Part shown: positions 17,623 to 27,715 of the stretch, one piece after another
Position numbering within the stretch: the first letter of the stretch is position 1
Layout of the letters: the number at the start of each line of letters is the position of its first letter
DNA from: Amycolatopsis thailandensis
GTDB taxonomy: Bacteria > Actinomycetota > Actinomycetes > Mycobacteriales > Pseudonocardiaceae
Direction: 5' to 3'
DNA: 64,000 nt
NCBI RefSeq assembly: GCF_002234405.1
Contig: NZ_NMQT01000021.1
Coordinates: 1-64,000, forward strand
Translations under genes and position numbers: made by a program
Notes under the pieces: model-generated
Told to the model about the DNA's origin: nothing
Seen by the model: only the letters and a program-made list of their open reading frames with translations
Database searches by the model: none

Positions 17623-18429
17623 GTGACCGTATCTCAGCCCAGGGAGCCGATCCCCGAGGCCGCGCCGCCGGACGAAGTCATCGCCGGAGGTGAGGTGGCC
17701 GCGCCCGGCACACCACCGCCGCATCGCTGGGGATTCGGGGCCTTCCTGCTGGTGGAGGCCGTCCTGCTGGCGTCGGCGGCGTTCATCAGTGTCCTGCTCG
17801 GTGACGTCCAGCCCGGCCAGCCCCTGCCGATGCGCATGGTGCTGCTGGGCACGATGGTGCCGACGATGATCGCGGCCGGTGTCGCGCTGCTGATCACCCG
17901 GCTGCGGGGCAACGGCCCGCTCGTCGACCTGCGGATCGGCTGGAGCTGGGCCGACGTCAAGGTCGGCCTCAAACTCGGGGTGCTGGGGCTCGGGTTCACC
18001 TCGCTCGCCGCCTGGGCCTGGACGCAGATCGTGGGCAACGAGAACGCGACCTCGGCGATCAGCGCGCTCGTGGAAGACCGGCGGATGTCGGTCTCGGCGG
18101 CCGTCGTGATGTTCATCTACCTGTGGCTGGTCGGGCCGATCTGCGAGGAGATCATCTACCGCGGCCTGCTGTGGGGAGCGGTCGAACGGCTGACCTGGCG
18201 CACCGAACGCTGGGGGAGGATCGCGGCGTTCCTGGTCTCCACGGCCGTTTTCGCGGCGAGCCACCTCGAACCGCTGCGCACCACGTTGCTGCTGGTGATC
18301 GCGATCCCGATCGGACTGGCCAGGGTGTTCACCGGACGGCTGCTCGGCAGCGTGGTCGCCCATCAGGTGAACAACTTCCTCCCGGCCGTGACGATCCTGC
18401 TCGCCTCGCTCGGGATAGCCGCGTTCTGA
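17623..18429 (+). CDS. CPBP-family intramembrane metalloprotease (second of a pair)
   Basis: 268 residues with a proline/glutamate-rich cytoplasmic N-terminus (about 40 residues) and then several membrane helices. Active-site motifs are CEEIIYRGLLWGAVE, FAASHLEPL and HQVNN, aligned with those of the preceding gene. GTG start at 17623. The 57-base gap to its paralogue suggests one transcript. Substrate unknown. Confidence 0.9.
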   Translation: MTVSQPREPIPEAAPPDEVIAGGEVAAPGTPPPHRWGFGAFLLVEAVLLASAAFISVLLGDVQPGQPLPMRMVLLGTMVPTMIAAGVALLITRLRGNGPLVDLRIGWSWADVKVGLKLGVLGLGFTSLAAWAWTQIVGNENATSAISALVEDRRMSVSAAVVMFIYLWLVGPICEEIIYRGLLWGAVERLTWRTERWGRIAAFLVSTAVFAASHLEPLRTTLLLVIAIPIGLARVFTGRLLGSVVAHQVNNFLPAVTILLASLGIAAF

Positions 18430-18586
18430 CAGTCAGTTGGCGTCTGGCAGAATGTTCGCTTGCCTGCTTTGGCCGGACCCTCTCACCGCGCCCGAGCTCA
18501 CCCTTCGGGTGTGCGCAGCCGTGTCCCCACGCGGCAGGCGTGCGCCTTCCACATGCATCAGAGAGAACTGAGGAGTACCCACACCC

Positions 18587-19033
18587 GTGGCCGTCAAGAT
18601 CAAGCTGCAGCGTCTCGGCAAGATCCGTGCGCCGTACTACCGCATCATCGTCGCCGACGCGCGCACCCGCCGTGATGGCAAGGCCATCGAGACGATCGGC
18701 AAGTACCACCCCAAGGAAGAGCCGAGCTTCATCGAGGTCGACACCGAGCGGGCCCAGCACTGGCTGTCCGTCGGCGCCCAGCCGACCGAGCCGGTCCAGC
18801 GCATCCTCGAGATCACCGGTGACTGGCAGAAGTTCAAGGGCCTGCCGGGCGCCGAGGGCACCCTGAAGGTCGCCGAGCCGAAGCCGTCGAAGCAGGACCT
18901 GTTCAACGCCGCGCTCGCCGCCGCCGGTGACTCGGCCTCCGCCGAGGCCACCACGCCGAAGAAGAAGTCCGCCCCGAAGAAGGCCGAAGCCGACAAGGCC
19001 GAAGCCGCCGAGGGTGACAAGGCCGAGGCGTGA
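18587..19033 (+). CDS. rpsP: 30S ribosomal protein S16
   Basis: 148 residues. The S16 core starts [20 protein letters not shown] and covers about the first 80-90 residues; [20 protein letters not shown] is typical. A long Ala/Lys/Glu-rich tail ([20 protein letters not shown]) extends the C-terminus, common in actinobacteria but absent from E. coli. GTG start at 18587. It opens the rpsP-KH-rimM-trmD unit. Upstream, CACCC-TTC-GGGTG near 18502 can form a small hairpin. Confidence 0.97.
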   Translation: MAVKIKLQRLGKIRAPYYRIIVADARTRRDGKAIETIGKYHPKEEPSFIEVDTERAQHWLSVGAQPTEPVQRILEITGDWQKFKGLPGAEGTLKVAEPKPSKQDLFNAALAAAGDSASAEATTPKKKSAPKKAEADKAEAAEGDKAEA

Positions 19034-19269
19034 GCTTCCTCGCTGACTCCCTCGAGCACCTGGTGCGCGGGATCGTCGACAACCCGGACGAGGTCCGGGT
19101 CGAGCTGCTGACCACGCGTCGTGGCCGCACGCTCGAGGTGCACGTGCACCCCGACGATCTCGGCAAGGTGATCGGCCGGGGCGGTCGTACCGCGACCGCC
19201 CTGCGCACCGTCATGGGCGGCATCGGTGGCCGCGGCGTCCGTGTGGACGTCGTCGACACCGATCGCTGA
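19030..19269 (+). CDS. khpA: KH-domain RNA-binding protein KhpA
   Basis: 79-residue single KH domain. The RNA-binding loop is in [18 protein letters not shown] (GxxG as GRGG). The GTG start overlaps the rpsP stop by four bases. KhpA partners with KhpB/Jag in other Gram-positive bacteria and affects cell division and sRNA binding. The position between rpsP and rimM is diagnostic for the family. Confidence 0.93.
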   Translation: MSFLADSLEHLVRGIVDNPDEVRVELLTTRRGRTLEVHVHPDDLGKVIGRGGRTATALRTVMGGIGGRGVRVDVVDTDR

Positions 19270-19284
19270 CCAAGGACCAACGGG

Positions 19285-19797
19285 ATGGACGTCGTAGTCG
19301 GCCGGATCGCCAAGGCGCACGGAATCCGCGGGGAACTCGCGGTGGACGTGCGCACGGACTCGCCGGAACAGCGGTTCGCGGTCGGTTCGGCCGTCACGAC
19401 GAAGCTGCGTGACGGCAGCAGCAGGAACCTCACCATCGCAGCCGCCCGCGAACACAGCGGGCGGCTGCTGGTGCGTTTCGAAGAGGTGCTGACCAGGGAC
19501 GTCGCGGAAACCCTCCGCGGCGCGCTGCTGATCGCCGACACCTCGACGCTGCCGCCGACCGAAGACCCCGACGAGTTCTACGACCACGAACTCGAAGGCC
19601 TGCGGGCCGAACTCACCGACGGCACGGTCGTCGGCAAGGTGCTCGAAATCGTGCACTCACCCGCCGGGGAACTGCTGTCGATCGAGCACGACGGACGCGA
19701 GGTGCTGGTGCCGTTCGTGAAGGCGATCGTCCCGGCCGTCGACGTCGCGGGCGGCCGCGTGGTCCTCGACCCGCCGGAAGGCCTGCTGGACGCCTGA
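19285..19797 (+). CDS. rimM: Ribosome maturation factor RimM
   Basis: 170 residues with an N-terminal RimM domain ([20 protein letters not shown]) and a C-terminal PRC-barrel ([22 protein letters not shown]). It binds S19 and assists 30S head maturation. The stop TGA shares one base with the trmD ATG (TGATG), so translation is coupled. Confidence 0.96.
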   Translation: MDVVVGRIAKAHGIRGELAVDVRTDSPEQRFAVGSAVTTKLRDGSSRNLTIAAAREHSGRLLVRFEEVLTRDVAETLRGALLIADTSTLPPTEDPDEFYDHELEGLRAELTDGTVVGKVLEIVHSPAGELLSIEHDGREVLVPFVKAIVPAVDVAGGRVVLDPPEGLLDA

Positions 19798-20561
19798 TGC
19801 GCCTCGACGTCGTCACGATCTTCCCCGAATACCTCGACCCGCTCCGCGCCGCGCTGCTCGGCCGCGCGATCGACCGCGGCCTCATCGAGGTCGGCGTGCA
19901 CGACCTGCGGAACTGGACGCACGACGTCCACCGCGCGGTCGACGACGCGCCGTACGGCGGCGGACCCGGCATGGTGATGAAACCGCAGATCTGGGGCCCC
20001 GCCCTGGACGACGTCTGCGGCGAGAACACCCGTCTCGTGGTCCCCACCCCCGCCGGCCGTCCGTTCACGCAGGCCATGGCCCACCAGTACGCCGCCGAGG
20101 AACACCTGGTGTTCGCGTGCGGCCGCTACGAAGGCATCGACCAGCGGGTGATCGACGACGCCGCGAAGCGGATGCCCGTCGACGAGGTCTCCATCGGCGA
20201 CTACGTGCTCGTCGGCGGCGAGGCCGCGGTCCTGGTGATGGTCGAGGCCGTCGTCCGGCTGCTGCCCGGTGTGCTCGGCAACGCCCGCTCCGCCGAAGAG
20301 GACTCGTTCTCAGACGGCCTGCTCGAAGGCCCCAGCTACACCCGGCCCGAGGTCTGGCGCGACCTGGCCGTACCGGACGTCCTGCGCTCCGGGAACCACG
20401 CGCTGATCGACCGCTGGCGCCGCGACCAGGCGCTGGAACGCACCGTGCGGCGCAGGCCCGAACTGATCGGGCTCCTGCCGGAAGGTAGTCTCGACAAGCA
20501 CGATCTCAAGGTCCTCGACCGGTTGGGCGAGGACACCGGCCAGGCCGGGTCAACCACCTGA
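19797..20561 (+). CDS. trmD: tRNA (guanine-37-N1)-methyltransferase
   Basis: 254-residue SPOUT methyltransferase forming m1G37 in tRNAs. Seen: [31 protein letters not shown], the knot region [28 protein letters not shown], and [20 protein letters not shown]. Homodimer by family. Last gene of the tightly coupled rpsP cluster; a 181-base gap follows before rplS. Confidence 0.97.
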   Translation: MRLDVVTIFPEYLDPLRAALLGRAIDRGLIEVGVHDLRNWTHDVHRAVDDAPYGGGPGMVMKPQIWGPALDDVCGENTRLVVPTPAGRPFTQAMAHQYAAEEHLVFACGRYEGIDQRVIDDAAKRMPVDEVSIGDYVLVGGEAAVLVMVEAVVRLLPGVLGNARSAEEDSFSDGLLEGPSYTRPEVWRDLAVPDVLRSGNHALIDRWRRDQALERTVRRRPELIGLLPEGSLDKHDLKVLDRLGEDTGQAGSTT

Positions 20562-20742
20562 GTGCCGGTCTGCAATACTTGACAGGTTGGCGTGAGCAGA
20601 CGCGCGAATTTGTACTTCGGACACTGTCCGTCGTAAAACCGCGAGGTCGGCCGGAACGCCATAGCCCCCGGGTAGGTCGCAGTGCCCGACACTGCGCGCC
20701 CAAGCTGTACGTAAGCCATACGAAGACGAGGACGGACCACCG
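20562..20742 (+). promoter_or_regulatory. rplS 5' region with hairpin
   Basis: No gene. It contains CGCAGTG-CCCGA-CACTGCG (20678-20696), a seven-bp hairpin that could act in the L19 leader, and a TTGACA hexamer near 20579 without a clear partner -10. Control of L19 by a leader structure is only a possibility. Confidence 0.4.
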
Positions 20743-21111
20743 ATGAACACCCTGGACGCGCTGGACGCGCAGTCACTGCGTTCCGACATCCCGGACTTCC
20801 GACCGGGCGACACGCTCAAGGTTCACGTCCGCGTCATCGAGGGCAACCGCGAGCGTAACCAGATCTTCCAGGGCGTCGTGCTGCGTCGCCAGGGCGGCGG
20901 CATCCGCGAGACCTTCACGGTCCGCAAGGTGTCGTTCGGCATCGGCGTGGAGCGCACCTTCCCGGTGCACTCGCCGAACATCGCCGAGGTCGAGGTCTTC
21001 AAGCGCGGCGACGTCCGCCGCGCGAAGCTGTACTACCTCCGTGAGCTTCGCGGCAAGGCCGCCAAGATCAAGGAACGCCGCGAAAACCGCGAGACGACCT
21101 CCGCCAAGTAG
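20743..21111 (+). CDS. rplS: 50S ribosomal protein L19
   Basis: 122 residues. Landmarks are [20 protein letters not shown] and [21 protein letters not shown], then [42 protein letters not shown] at 20743 after GACGAGGAC. Sits at the 30S-50S interface. A lepB gene follows 31 bases later and may share its transcript. Confidence 0.97.
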   Translation: MNTLDALDAQSLRSDIPDFRPGDTLKVHVRVIEGNRERNQIFQGVVLRRQGGGIRETFTVRKVSFGIGVERTFPVHSPNIAEVEVFKRGDVRRAKLYYLRELRGKAAKIKERRENRETTSAK

Positions 21112-21142
21112 GTAGCCACTCGGTTACAGGTAACCTGGCGTC

Positions 21143-22072
21143 GTGGTCGAACCCGTGTCCCAGAACACCTCCGAAGACGAACCCGATCGCCCCGACGAGG
21201 AGCGCCCCACCCGGGCCTCCCGACGGGGCCGATCCGGTTCCAAGAAATTCGGCAAGGTCAACAAGAAGCGGTCGTTCTGGAAGGAACTGCCGATCCTGAT
21301 CGTCGTCGCGCTCGTGCTGACGATCCTGATCCAGCAGTTCCTCGCCAAGGTCTACATGATCCCCTCGGGATCCATGGAGACCACCCTGCACGGCTGCGCC
21401 GGGTGCACGGGCGACCGGATCCTGGTCGACCGGATCACGTACGACTTCACCGATCCCGGCCCGGGTGACGTGGTGGTCTTCAAGGGACCGCCCGCCTGGG
21501 CAGGCGAGATCGAGACGCCGGAGTCCAGCAACATCTTCGTCACCGGCTTCCGCGCGCTCGGTTCGCTGATCGGGTTCGCGCCGCCGGACGAGCGCGACTT
21601 CGTCAAGCGGATCATCGCGGTCGGCGGTCAGACGGTGCAGTGCTGCGACAACAACCGGGTCGTCGTGGACGGCAAGGCGCTAGACGAGCCGTACATCCAC
21701 TGGGAAGAGGGCTTGCCGCCCACCCAGAAGACGTTCGACCCGGTCAAGGTGCCCGCCGGATACGTCTGGGTCATGGGCGACAACCGCAACAACTCGAGCG
21801 ACTCCCGGTTCCAGGGCGGCGGAGGCGTGAACGGCGCCGTCCCGGTCGACAACATCATCGGCAAGGCGCGTGTCATCGTGCTCCCGCCCGGCCGCTGGGG
21901 TGGCGTTTCGGATCACAACCCGCAGGCGAACGCGCAGCCGCTGGCGCTCGGAGCGCCGGCCTGGCAGCAGGGGCTTCCCCTGGGCGTCGGCATCGCCGCG
22001 GCGTGGCCCGTGGTGTTCCTCGGCAGGCGGATGTCGTCCGGAGTGCGCAAGGCGGTCGACCGGAGGCGGTAA
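21143..22072 (+). CDS. lepB: Signal peptidase I
   Basis: 309 residues with a charged cytoplasmic head, one N-terminal membrane helix (about 50-68), then the catalytic Ser77 in [12 protein letters not shown] and Lys155 in [12 protein letters not shown]. The box [15 protein letters not shown] is intact. A second hydrophobic stretch near the C-terminus ([17 protein letters not shown]) probably anchors the tail. Extra cysteines (HGCAGCTGD and QCCDNN) are present, as in several actinobacterial signal peptidases. GTG start at 21143. Removes Sec and Tat signal peptides. Confidence 0.96.
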   Translation: MVEPVSQNTSEDEPDRPDEERPTRASRRGRSGSKKFGKVNKKRSFWKELPILIVVALVLTILIQQFLAKVYMIPSGSMETTLHGCAGCTGDRILVDRITYDFTDPGPGDVVVFKGPPAWAGEIETPESSNIFVTGFRALGSLIGFAPPDERDFVKRIIAVGGQTVQCCDNNRVVVDGKALDEPYIHWEEGLPPTQKTFDPVKVPAGYVWVMGDNRNNSSDSRFQGGGGVNGAVPVDNIIGKARVIVLPPGRWGGVSDHNPQANAQPLALGAPAWQQGLPLGVGIAAAWPVVFLGRRMSSGVRKAVDRRR

Positions 22073-22076
22073 GGCC

Positions 22077-22910
22077 TTGAGAGTTCCTGTTCCGCTCACA
22101 CCGGCCGATCCGCTTCGGCCGCCGCGGGCAGTGGTGCGTGGCGACCTCTTCTGGGGTTTGCAGGGTGCGCTGGACCGGCGGGGCCTCGGCCCCGTGGCCG
22201 GAGTCGACGAGGCAGGGCGCGGTGCTTGCGCCGGCCCGCTCGTCGTGGCCGCCTGTGTCCTGCGCCCCGGTGACGCCGCCCGCCTGCCCGAGCTCACCGA
22301 CTCGAAGGTGCTCACGGCCAAGGCCCGCGACCGGGTCTACGACCGGATCGTGAAGCGTGCCGTCGACTACGCGGTCATCGTCATCCCGGCGGCCGAGGTC
22401 GATCTGTTCGGCATCCACGTCATGAACCTCGAAGGCATGCGGCGTGCCGTTTCGGCGCTGCGGGACACGCCGGGCTACGTCCTGACCGATGGCTTTCGCG
22501 TGTCCGGGCTGCCCGCCCCGAGCGTCCCGGTGATCAAGGGGGACAAGGCCGTCGCGTGCGTGGCGGCGGCGTCCGTGCTGGCCAAGGTCACACGCGACCG
22601 GATCATGGGCGACCTGCACGACGTCCACCCGCACTACGGTTTCGACGTGCACAAGGGGTACAGCACCACCGACCACAGCGCGGCGCTGCACACTCACGGT
22701 CCGAGTCCGGTGCATCGCTGGTCGTACGCCAACGTGGCCACCGCGGCCGCCGCGCACCGGGTGCGACCGCCTCACCCGGTCGTGCTGACCGTCGCCGCGC
22801 TGGAAAACCCGAGCGTGCCGATACGTGCCCTCGGCCCGTACGTGGGTAACAATGAACGCTCCGCCGCTGGAGTAGCAGCAGAATCGCGAGGAGGGGCGCG
22901 GATTTCATGA
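22077..22910 (+). CDS. rnhB: Ribonuclease HII
   Basis: Cleaves RNA in RNA-DNA hybrids and excises misincorporated ribonucleotides. The active-site motif is [20 protein letters not shown] (Asp-Glu pair near residues 44-45), with later ligands in YVLTDG and [24 protein letters not shown] used the TTG at 22077, which has GGAGG about ten bases upstream. GTG 22131 or 22134 would shorten the variable N-terminus. Its stop overlaps the next ATG by four bases. Confidence 0.94.
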   Translation: MRVPVPLTPADPLRPPRAVVRGDLFWGLQGALDRRGLGPVAGVDEAGRGACAGPLVVAACVLRPGDAARLPELTDSKVLTAKARDRVYDRIVKRAVDYAVIVIPAAEVDLFGIHVMNLEGMRRAVSALRDTPGYVLTDGFRVSGLPAPSVPVIKGDKAVACVAAASVLAKVTRDRIMGDLHDVHPHYGFDVHKGYSTTDHSAALHTHGPSPVHRWSYANVATAAAAHRVRPPHPVVLTVAALENPSVPIRALGPYVGNNERSAAGVAAESRGGARIS

Positions 22911-23230
22911 GCGCAGAGGATCTCGAGAAGTACGAGACCGAGATGGAGCTCTCGCTTTACCGCGAGTATCGCGACATAGTCGGCCAGTTCTCGTACGTGG
23001 TGGAGACCGAGCGGCGGTTCTATCTGGCCAACGCCGTCGACGTGCAGGTGCGCGACGGCGGCGGCGAGGTGTACTTCGAGGTCCGGATGTCCGACGCGTG
23101 GGTCTGGGACATGTACCGGCCCGCCAGGTTCGTCAAGCACGTCCGGGTCATCACGTTCAAGGACGTCAACGTCGAGGAACTCGACAAGCCCGATCTTCGC
23201 CTGCCTGAGGACGGTCCGTTCTCAGGCTGA
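22907..23230 (+). CDS. DUF2469-family protein
   Basis: 107-residue actinobacterial protein of unknown function, beginning [23 protein letters not shown], typical of DUF2469 found beside rnhB. Acidic head, then a mixed alpha/beta body ([33 protein letters not shown] read in parts). No membrane helix. ATGA overlap with rnhB shows coupling. A perfect 27-bp hairpin follows its stop. Confidence 0.9.
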   Translation: MSAEDLEKYETEMELSLYREYRDIVGQFSYVVETERRFYLANAVDVQVRDGGGEVYFEVRMSDAWVWDMYRPARFVKHVRVITFKDVNVEELDKPDLRLPEDGPFSG

Positions 23231-23238
23231 TCTTTCGG

Positions 23239-23297
23239 AAGTACGTGAAGGCCCCCTTCACCGCGCCAGACGCGGTGAAGGGGGCCTTCACGTACTT
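23239..23297. repeat. Perfect 27-bp-stem palindrome, GTGAAGGCC family
   Basis: Arms 23239-23265 and 23271-23297 are exact reverse complements around a CCAGA loop. Each arm contains the smaller palindrome GTGAAGGCCCCCTTCAC, so the structure is nested. It lies eight bases after the DUF2469 stop and can serve as a terminator, though no T-tract follows. Best-preserved member of a dispersed family. Confidence 0.85.
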
Positions 23298-23357
23298 GTG
23301 GGCGCCCTAGCACAAGCTCCGACGATTTCCGGCCCGGAAGCTCTCACGGCGGCCGAG

Positions 23358-23384
23358 TTGTCCACAACACCCCGGTTATCCACA
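23358..23384 (+). promoter_or_regulatory. Paired DnaA-box-like element upstream of yraN-comM-dprA
   Basis: TTGTCCACA (23358-23366), spacer ACACCCCGG, then TTATCCACA (23376-23384). Both match DnaA-box consensus sequences. A near-copy lies at 29973-30000 upstream of the M23 peptidase, in the same orientation relative to its gene. See findings. Confidence 0.7.
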
Positions 23385-23472
23385 GGCGGGCGAATCAGGC
23401 CTGTCCGGCGGCCCGTCACCCTGGCAGCGTTGATCGCACACGCACCGTGATGATCGCTGAGGGGGGATCGAG

Positions 23473-23859
23473 ATGATGGGCACGGCCGAACAACCGTCCG
23501 CCGGCGCTTCGCACATCGAGCTGGGCAGATGGGGTGAAGAACTCGCGGTCCGGCATCTGGAGAAGACGGGTTACGTGGTCCTGAGCCGCAATTGGCGTTG
23601 CCGCGACGGCGAATTGGATCTTGTCGCGACCGACCGGAAACGCCTCGTCTTCTGCGAGGTGAAGACGAGGTCGGGGCTGGGCTACGGCGCGCCGGCCGAG
23701 GCGGTGACCCCGGCCAAGGCGGACCGCATCCGCCGTCTCGCGCACCAATGGCAGCGCACGTTCATGCTCCGCTGGTGTCCGGTCCGCTACGACATCATCG
23801 CGATCGTCGCCCGTCCGGACGCCCGGCCGCACGTGCGGCACATCAAGGCGGCGTTCTGA
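23473..23859 (+). CDS. yraN: YraN-family predicted endonuclease
   Basis: 128 residues. The PD-(D/E)XK-like core is visible as RDGELDLVA (Asp) followed by RLVFCEVKTRSG (E-V-K near 62-64). The N-terminal helix LGRWGEELAVRHLEKTGYVVL is typical. It starts at ATG 23473 (an alternative ATG follows immediately). comM begins directly after its stop, and dprA overlaps comM, giving a yraN-comM-dprA operon. Role in DNA processing is inferred from context; the family is poorly characterised. Confidence 0.9.
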   Translation: MMGTAEQPSAGASHIELGRWGEELAVRHLEKTGYVVLSRNWRCRDGELDLVATDRKRLVFCEVKTRSGLGYGAPAEAVTPAKADRIRRLAHQWQRTFMLRWCPVRYDIIAIVARPDARPHVRHIKAAF

Positions 23860-25371
23860 ATGGCGCTGGCGAAAGCCTGGTCCGTCGCGTTGCTGGGCGT
23901 CGACGGCAGGATGATCGAGATCGAGGCCGACATCGGTGGCGGGGCGCCGAAGGTGACGATGGTGGGGCTGCCCGACATCGGGCTGAAAGAGGCCAAGGAC
24001 AGGGTCCGCTCCGCCGTCCGCAACTCGGGCGAGACCTGGCCGGACGAGCGGGTCATCCTCGGCCTGTCCCCGGCCAACCTGCCGAAGGTGGGGTCCGGCT
24101 ACGACCTGGGCATCGCGGCGGCGGTCATGGCCGCGACGGGGTCGGTTCCGGCCACGAAACTGCTGCACACCGTGCTGCTGGGCGAACTCGCCCTCGACGG
24201 CAGGGTGCGGGCCGTCCGCGGCGTCCTGCCGGGATTGCTCGCGGCGCGCAACGCCGGGTACCGGAGGGCGGTCGTGCCCGCCGAGTCGTTGTTCGAGGCC
24301 GCCCTCGTGGACGGCCTGGAAATCGGCGGCGTGGCCCGGCTGAGCGATTTCGTGGGCTGGCTCAAGGGGGAAGGGGAGCTCGTCCGGCCTGAGCCGTTCA
24401 CCCTCCAAGAGCCGACGCTGGTGCCCGACCTCGCCGATGTCGTGGGACAGCCGGAAGCGCGGTGGGCGCTGGAGGTGGCCGCGGCGGGCGGGCATCACCT
24501 GCTCATGACCGGTCCGCCCGGGGTGGGCAAGACGATGCTCGCGAAACGCCTCCCCGGTCTCCTACCGCGACTGTCCGCCGAAGAGTCGTTGCAGGTCACC
24601 GCCGTCCACTCGATCGACGGTTCGCTTTCCCGGTCCGAACCGCTGATCACCGTGCCGCCGTTCGTCGCGCCGCACCATTCGATCAGCGTCCCCGCGCTGA
24701 TCGGCGGTGGCAGCGGTCTCGCCGTTCCCGGCGCCATCAGCCGGGCGCACCGGGGCATCCTGTTCCTCGACGAGGTCTGCGAATTCGGCCCGGAACGGCT
24801 GGAGTCGCTGCGCACGGTCCTGGAAGAGGGCGAAGTACGGATCGCGCGGATCAAGGGCGCCGTGCGGTACCCGGCCCGGTTCCAGCTGGTGCTGGCGACC
24901 AATCCTTGTCCTTGCGCTCCGGCGAAGGAGGCCGATTGCGTCTGCTCGGCGTCCGCGCGGAGGCGGTACTTGGGGAGGCTGTCCGGACCGTTACTCGATC
25001 GGGTGGATCTGCGGGTCCGGTTGCGTCCGCTTTCAGCGCTCAGCGCGCATCTGAGTGAGCCGCCCGAAGCGTCGGCGGCCGTCCGGGAACGGGTTCTGGA
25101 GGCGCGCGAGCGAGCCGGAAAACGCTGGGCGGAGCACGGCTGGCCGACGAACGCGGAGGTGCCCGGCCCGGTGCTGCGCCGCGAGTTCGCGCTGCCGCCG
25201 CAGGTCACGGCGTTGCTGGACCGTGCGCTGGAGCGGGGCGCGATCACCGCGCGCGGCGCGGACCGCTGCCTTCGCATCGCTTGGACGCTCGCCGATCTGA
25301 GGGGCACCGACAAGCCGGAGGCGGACGAGGTCGCGGCCGCGTTGAACTTCCGAGAGAGGTCATCCGGATGA
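23860..25371 (+). CDS. comM: ComM/YifB-family AAA+ ATPase
   Basis: 503 residues: an N-terminal Lon-like domain (MVGLPDIGLKEAKDRVRSA), a central AAA+ module with Walker A GPPGVGKT at about 218-225 and Walker B GILFLDEVCEF, and the C-terminal Mg-chelatase-like part with a Cys cluster (NPCPCAPAKEADCVCSA). In Vibrio and others ComM is a hexameric branch-migration helicase that aids recombination of imported DNA. The ATG follows the yraN stop with no gap. Confidence 0.94.
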   Translation: MALAKAWSVALLGVDGRMIEIEADIGGGAPKVTMVGLPDIGLKEAKDRVRSAVRNSGETWPDERVILGLSPANLPKVGSGYDLGIAAAVMAATGSVPATKLLHTVLLGELALDGRVRAVRGVLPGLLAARNAGYRRAVVPAESLFEAALVDGLEIGGVARLSDFVGWLKGEGELVRPEPFTLQEPTLVPDLADVVGQPEARWALEVAAAGGHHLLMTGPPGVGKTMLAKRLPGLLPRLSAEESLQVTAVHSIDGSLSRSEPLITVPPFVAPHHSISVPALIGGGSGLAVPGAISRAHRGILFLDEVCEFGPERLESLRTVLEEGEVRIARIKGAVRYPARFQLVLATNPCPCAPAKEADCVCSASARRRYLGRLSGPLLDRVDLRVRLRPLSALSAHLSEPPEASAAVRERVLEARERAGKRWAEHGWPTNAEVPGPVLRREFALPPQVTALLDRALERGAITARGADRCLRIAWTLADLRGTDKPEADEVAAALNFRERSSG

Positions 25372-26507
25372 GTGAACTCGACGCCGAGCGGATCGCGCGG
25401 TCGTATCTCCTGCGCGTGGCCGAGCCTCCGGCGCCCGCTTTGGTCGGTTTCGTGGGCGAACACGGCCCGGTCGTCGCCGCGGAACGAGTGTCGCGGGCGG
25501 ATTGCCCGCCGAAGGTGCGTGACGAGACGGCCGCCCGGCGCGCGCACGACTACGCCGAGCGCGATCTGGAGCGGGCTGCCGCCGCCGAGACCAGGCTCGT
25601 CATCCCCGAAGACGGCGAATGGCCGGCTTGGCCCTTGCTTTCGCTGGCCGTCGCCCAAGGCAGGGGCGTCTCCGGTGTGGCGCCGCCACTGGCACTGTGG
25701 GTGCGAGGTCCGGCCAGGCTCGACGAGGCGGTGGATCAGGCGATCGCGATCGTCGGCGCCCGTGCGGCGACCGGATACGGCGAGCACAACGCGGCCGAGC
25801 TGGGTTACCACTTGGCGAGCCGGGGAATCCCGGTGTTCTCGGGAGCGGCGTACGGCATCGACGGCGCGGCTCATCGGGGCGCGCTGAGCGCCGACGGCAC
25901 GACGGTCGCCCTGCTCGGCTGCGGGATCGACGCCGGGTACCCGGCGCAGCACACGACCTTGTTGCGCACCATCGGGAAGACCGGCGCGGTGGTGAGCGAG
26001 TATCCGCCGGGCACCTCGCCCGCGAGGCATCGCTTCCTCGTCCGCAACAGGCTCATCGCCGCGCTCACGGAAGGGACGGTCGTGGTCGAGGCGGGCAGGC
26101 GCAGCGGCGCGCGGAACACCGCCGGTACGGCAAGGGCGCTGGGCAAGGTCGTGATGGCGATGCCAGGGCCGGTGTCCTCGGGGATGTCGGCCGGCTGCCA
26201 CGCGCTGATCCGCGAAGGCGAGGCCACGCTGGTGACCTCGGTCGACGAGATCCTGGAGACCGCGGGGCGGCTGGGTGAGCCGGGCGCGGATCCGGCGAAA
26301 CCGCGACGCCGCACCGACCGGCTCGGTCCGGAAGCACTCCGCGTGCACGACGCGCTGTCCGAACGGTCGCCGAGACCCGAGGAACGGATCGCGGCCGAGT
26401 CCGGCGTTCCGATCGAGCGTGTCCGCGCGCTGCTCCCCGAACTGGAATTCGACGGCTTCGCGGAAAGAAGTGACACAGGGTGGCGAAGACGGCCTACCAA
26501 GACCTGA
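25368..26507 (+). CDS. dprA: DNA-processing protein DprA
   Basis: 379 residues; loads RecA on single-stranded DNA. Rossmann-like core with AIVGARAATGYGEHNAAELG and the hallmark SGAAYGIDGAAHRGAL (from residue 158), plus VVVEAGRRSGARNTAGTARA. A winged-helix-like C-terminal domain ends the protein (PEERIAAESGVPIERVRALL). The start ATG overlaps the comM stop (ATGA); longer in-frame readings upstream lie in comM. Confidence 0.95.
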   Translation: MSELDAERIARSYLLRVAEPPAPALVGFVGEHGPVVAAERVSRADCPPKVRDETAARRAHDYAERDLERAAAAETRLVIPEDGEWPAWPLLSLAVAQGRGVSGVAPPLALWVRGPARLDEAVDQAIAIVGARAATGYGEHNAAELGYHLASRGIPVFSGAAYGIDGAAHRGALSADGTTVALLGCGIDAGYPAQHTTLLRTIGKTGAVVSEYPPGTSPARHRFLVRNRLIAALTEGTVVVEAGRRSGARNTAGTARALGKVVMAMPGPVSSGMSAGCHALIREGEATLVTSVDEILETAGRLGEPGADPAKPRRRTDRLGPEALRVHDALSERSPRPEERIAAESGVPIERVRALLPELEFDGFAERSDTGWRRRPTKT

Positions 26508-26612
26508 CTGGCCTACACCCGAGACGCCATCCCGGCACGATCCGACCACGGACACCGCATCAGGGTGCGGCGATACTTGACCATCCGCCGTACATCGCGC
26601 AGCGTGATCGGC

Positions 26613-27608
26613 ATGCCGTCGACCGAAGGTCCCCACGGCACGGGAAAACGCGCCCGCAGACCCGATCTGCGCGCCGCCCGTGCGGCGCTTCCGGAGCCCG
26701 TCCGGAAGCTGATCGACGACTACGAGCGTCATCTTTCCCTGGAGCGCGGGCTTTCCGCGCATACGGTGCGTGCCTATCTCGGCGACGTGGTCTCGCTGCT
26801 GGGTTTCGTGGACGGGAACGGCGGCCGGTTCGAGGATCTCGACATCGGGACACTGCGTGGCTGGCTTGCCCGGCAACGCGAGGACGGCGCCAGCCGGACG
26901 ACCCTGGCCAGGCGCGCGGCCGCGGCCCGCACTTTCACCGCGTGGGCCCACCGGGGCGGGGCGCTCGCGTCCGACCCGGGCGGGCGGCTGGTGGCGCCGC
27001 GTGCGCACCGCAAGCTGCCCGGGGTCCTCCGCGCGGAACAGGCGAACGAGGTCATGCGCTCCTCAGCCGCCGGTGCCGAACAGCGGGACCCGGTCGCCTT
27101 GAGGGACAGTGCCATCGTGGAACTGCTCTACGCGACCGGTGTGCGGGTCTCGGAACTGTGCGGGCTGGACGTCGGCGACGTCGATTTCTCCCGCAGGGTG
27201 GTGCTTGTGCTGGGCAAGGGCGGTAAGGAACGCGTCGTGCCGTTCGGCGTCCCCGCCGAAACGGCCATGCGGGTGTGGCTCGACGAGGGCAGAGGAAAGC
27301 TCGCCGTCGAGACGAAGGGGCCGGCCGAAGCCGCGCTCTTCCTGGGGGCGCGAGGGGGCAGGCTCGATCCGCGGGCGGCCCGCCGGGTCGTCCACGACGC
27401 CGTCGGCTCGGTTCCCGGCGCGAACGACATGGGGCCGCACGGCCTGAGGCATTCGGCGGCCACTCATCTGCTCGAAGGCGGTGCCGATCTTCGAAGCGTT
27501 CAGGAACTGCTTGGTCACGCTACGCTGGCCACAACGCAGCTCTACACTCATGTGACCGTCGATCGGCTGAAGGCGATCCACGACCGCGCGCACCCCCGGG
27601 CCCGATGA
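26613..27608 (+). CDS. xerC: Tyrosine recombinase XerC
   Basis: 331 residues. N-terminal SAM-like core-binding domain ([20 protein letters not shown]) and catalytic domain with R178 ([10 protein letters not shown]), K205 ([11 protein letters not shown]), H276 and R279 ([11 protein letters not shown]), H302 ([10 protein letters not shown]) and Y311 (QLYTHV). All six catalytic residues are present. Resolves chromosome dimers at dif with XerD. Location after dprA is the usual actinobacterial position, so this is housekeeping and not a phage integrase. whiG overlaps or follows its end. Confidence 0.94.
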   Translation: MPSTEGPHGTGKRARRPDLRAARAALPEPVRKLIDDYERHLSLERGLSAHTVRAYLGDVVSLLGFVDGNGGRFEDLDIGTLRGWLARQREDGASRTTLARRAAAARTFTAWAHRGGALASDPGGRLVAPRAHRKLPGVLRAEQANEVMRSSAAGAEQRDPVALRDSAIVELLYATGVRVSELCGLDVGDVDFSRRVVLVLGKGGKERVVPFGVPAETAMRVWLDEGRGKLAVETKGPAEAALFLGARGGRLDPRAARRVVHDAVGSVPGANDMGPHGLRHSAATHLLEGGADLRSVQELLGHATLATTQLYTHVTVDRLKAIHDRAHPRAR

Positions 27609-27715
27609 TGCCGGGGAGAACTCGGCAGGTGACCCGGCGGCCCGAACCGGCGGCGCACGCGCATCCGCACGAGCACGGAGAACACGCTGAGTCGCATGCT
27701 GAGAACGGCGGTCCG

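Noticed and set aside
26613..27608. XerC as a phage or island integrase
   Set aside because: Conserved position between dprA and whiG, no attachment-site repeats or phage genes nearby.
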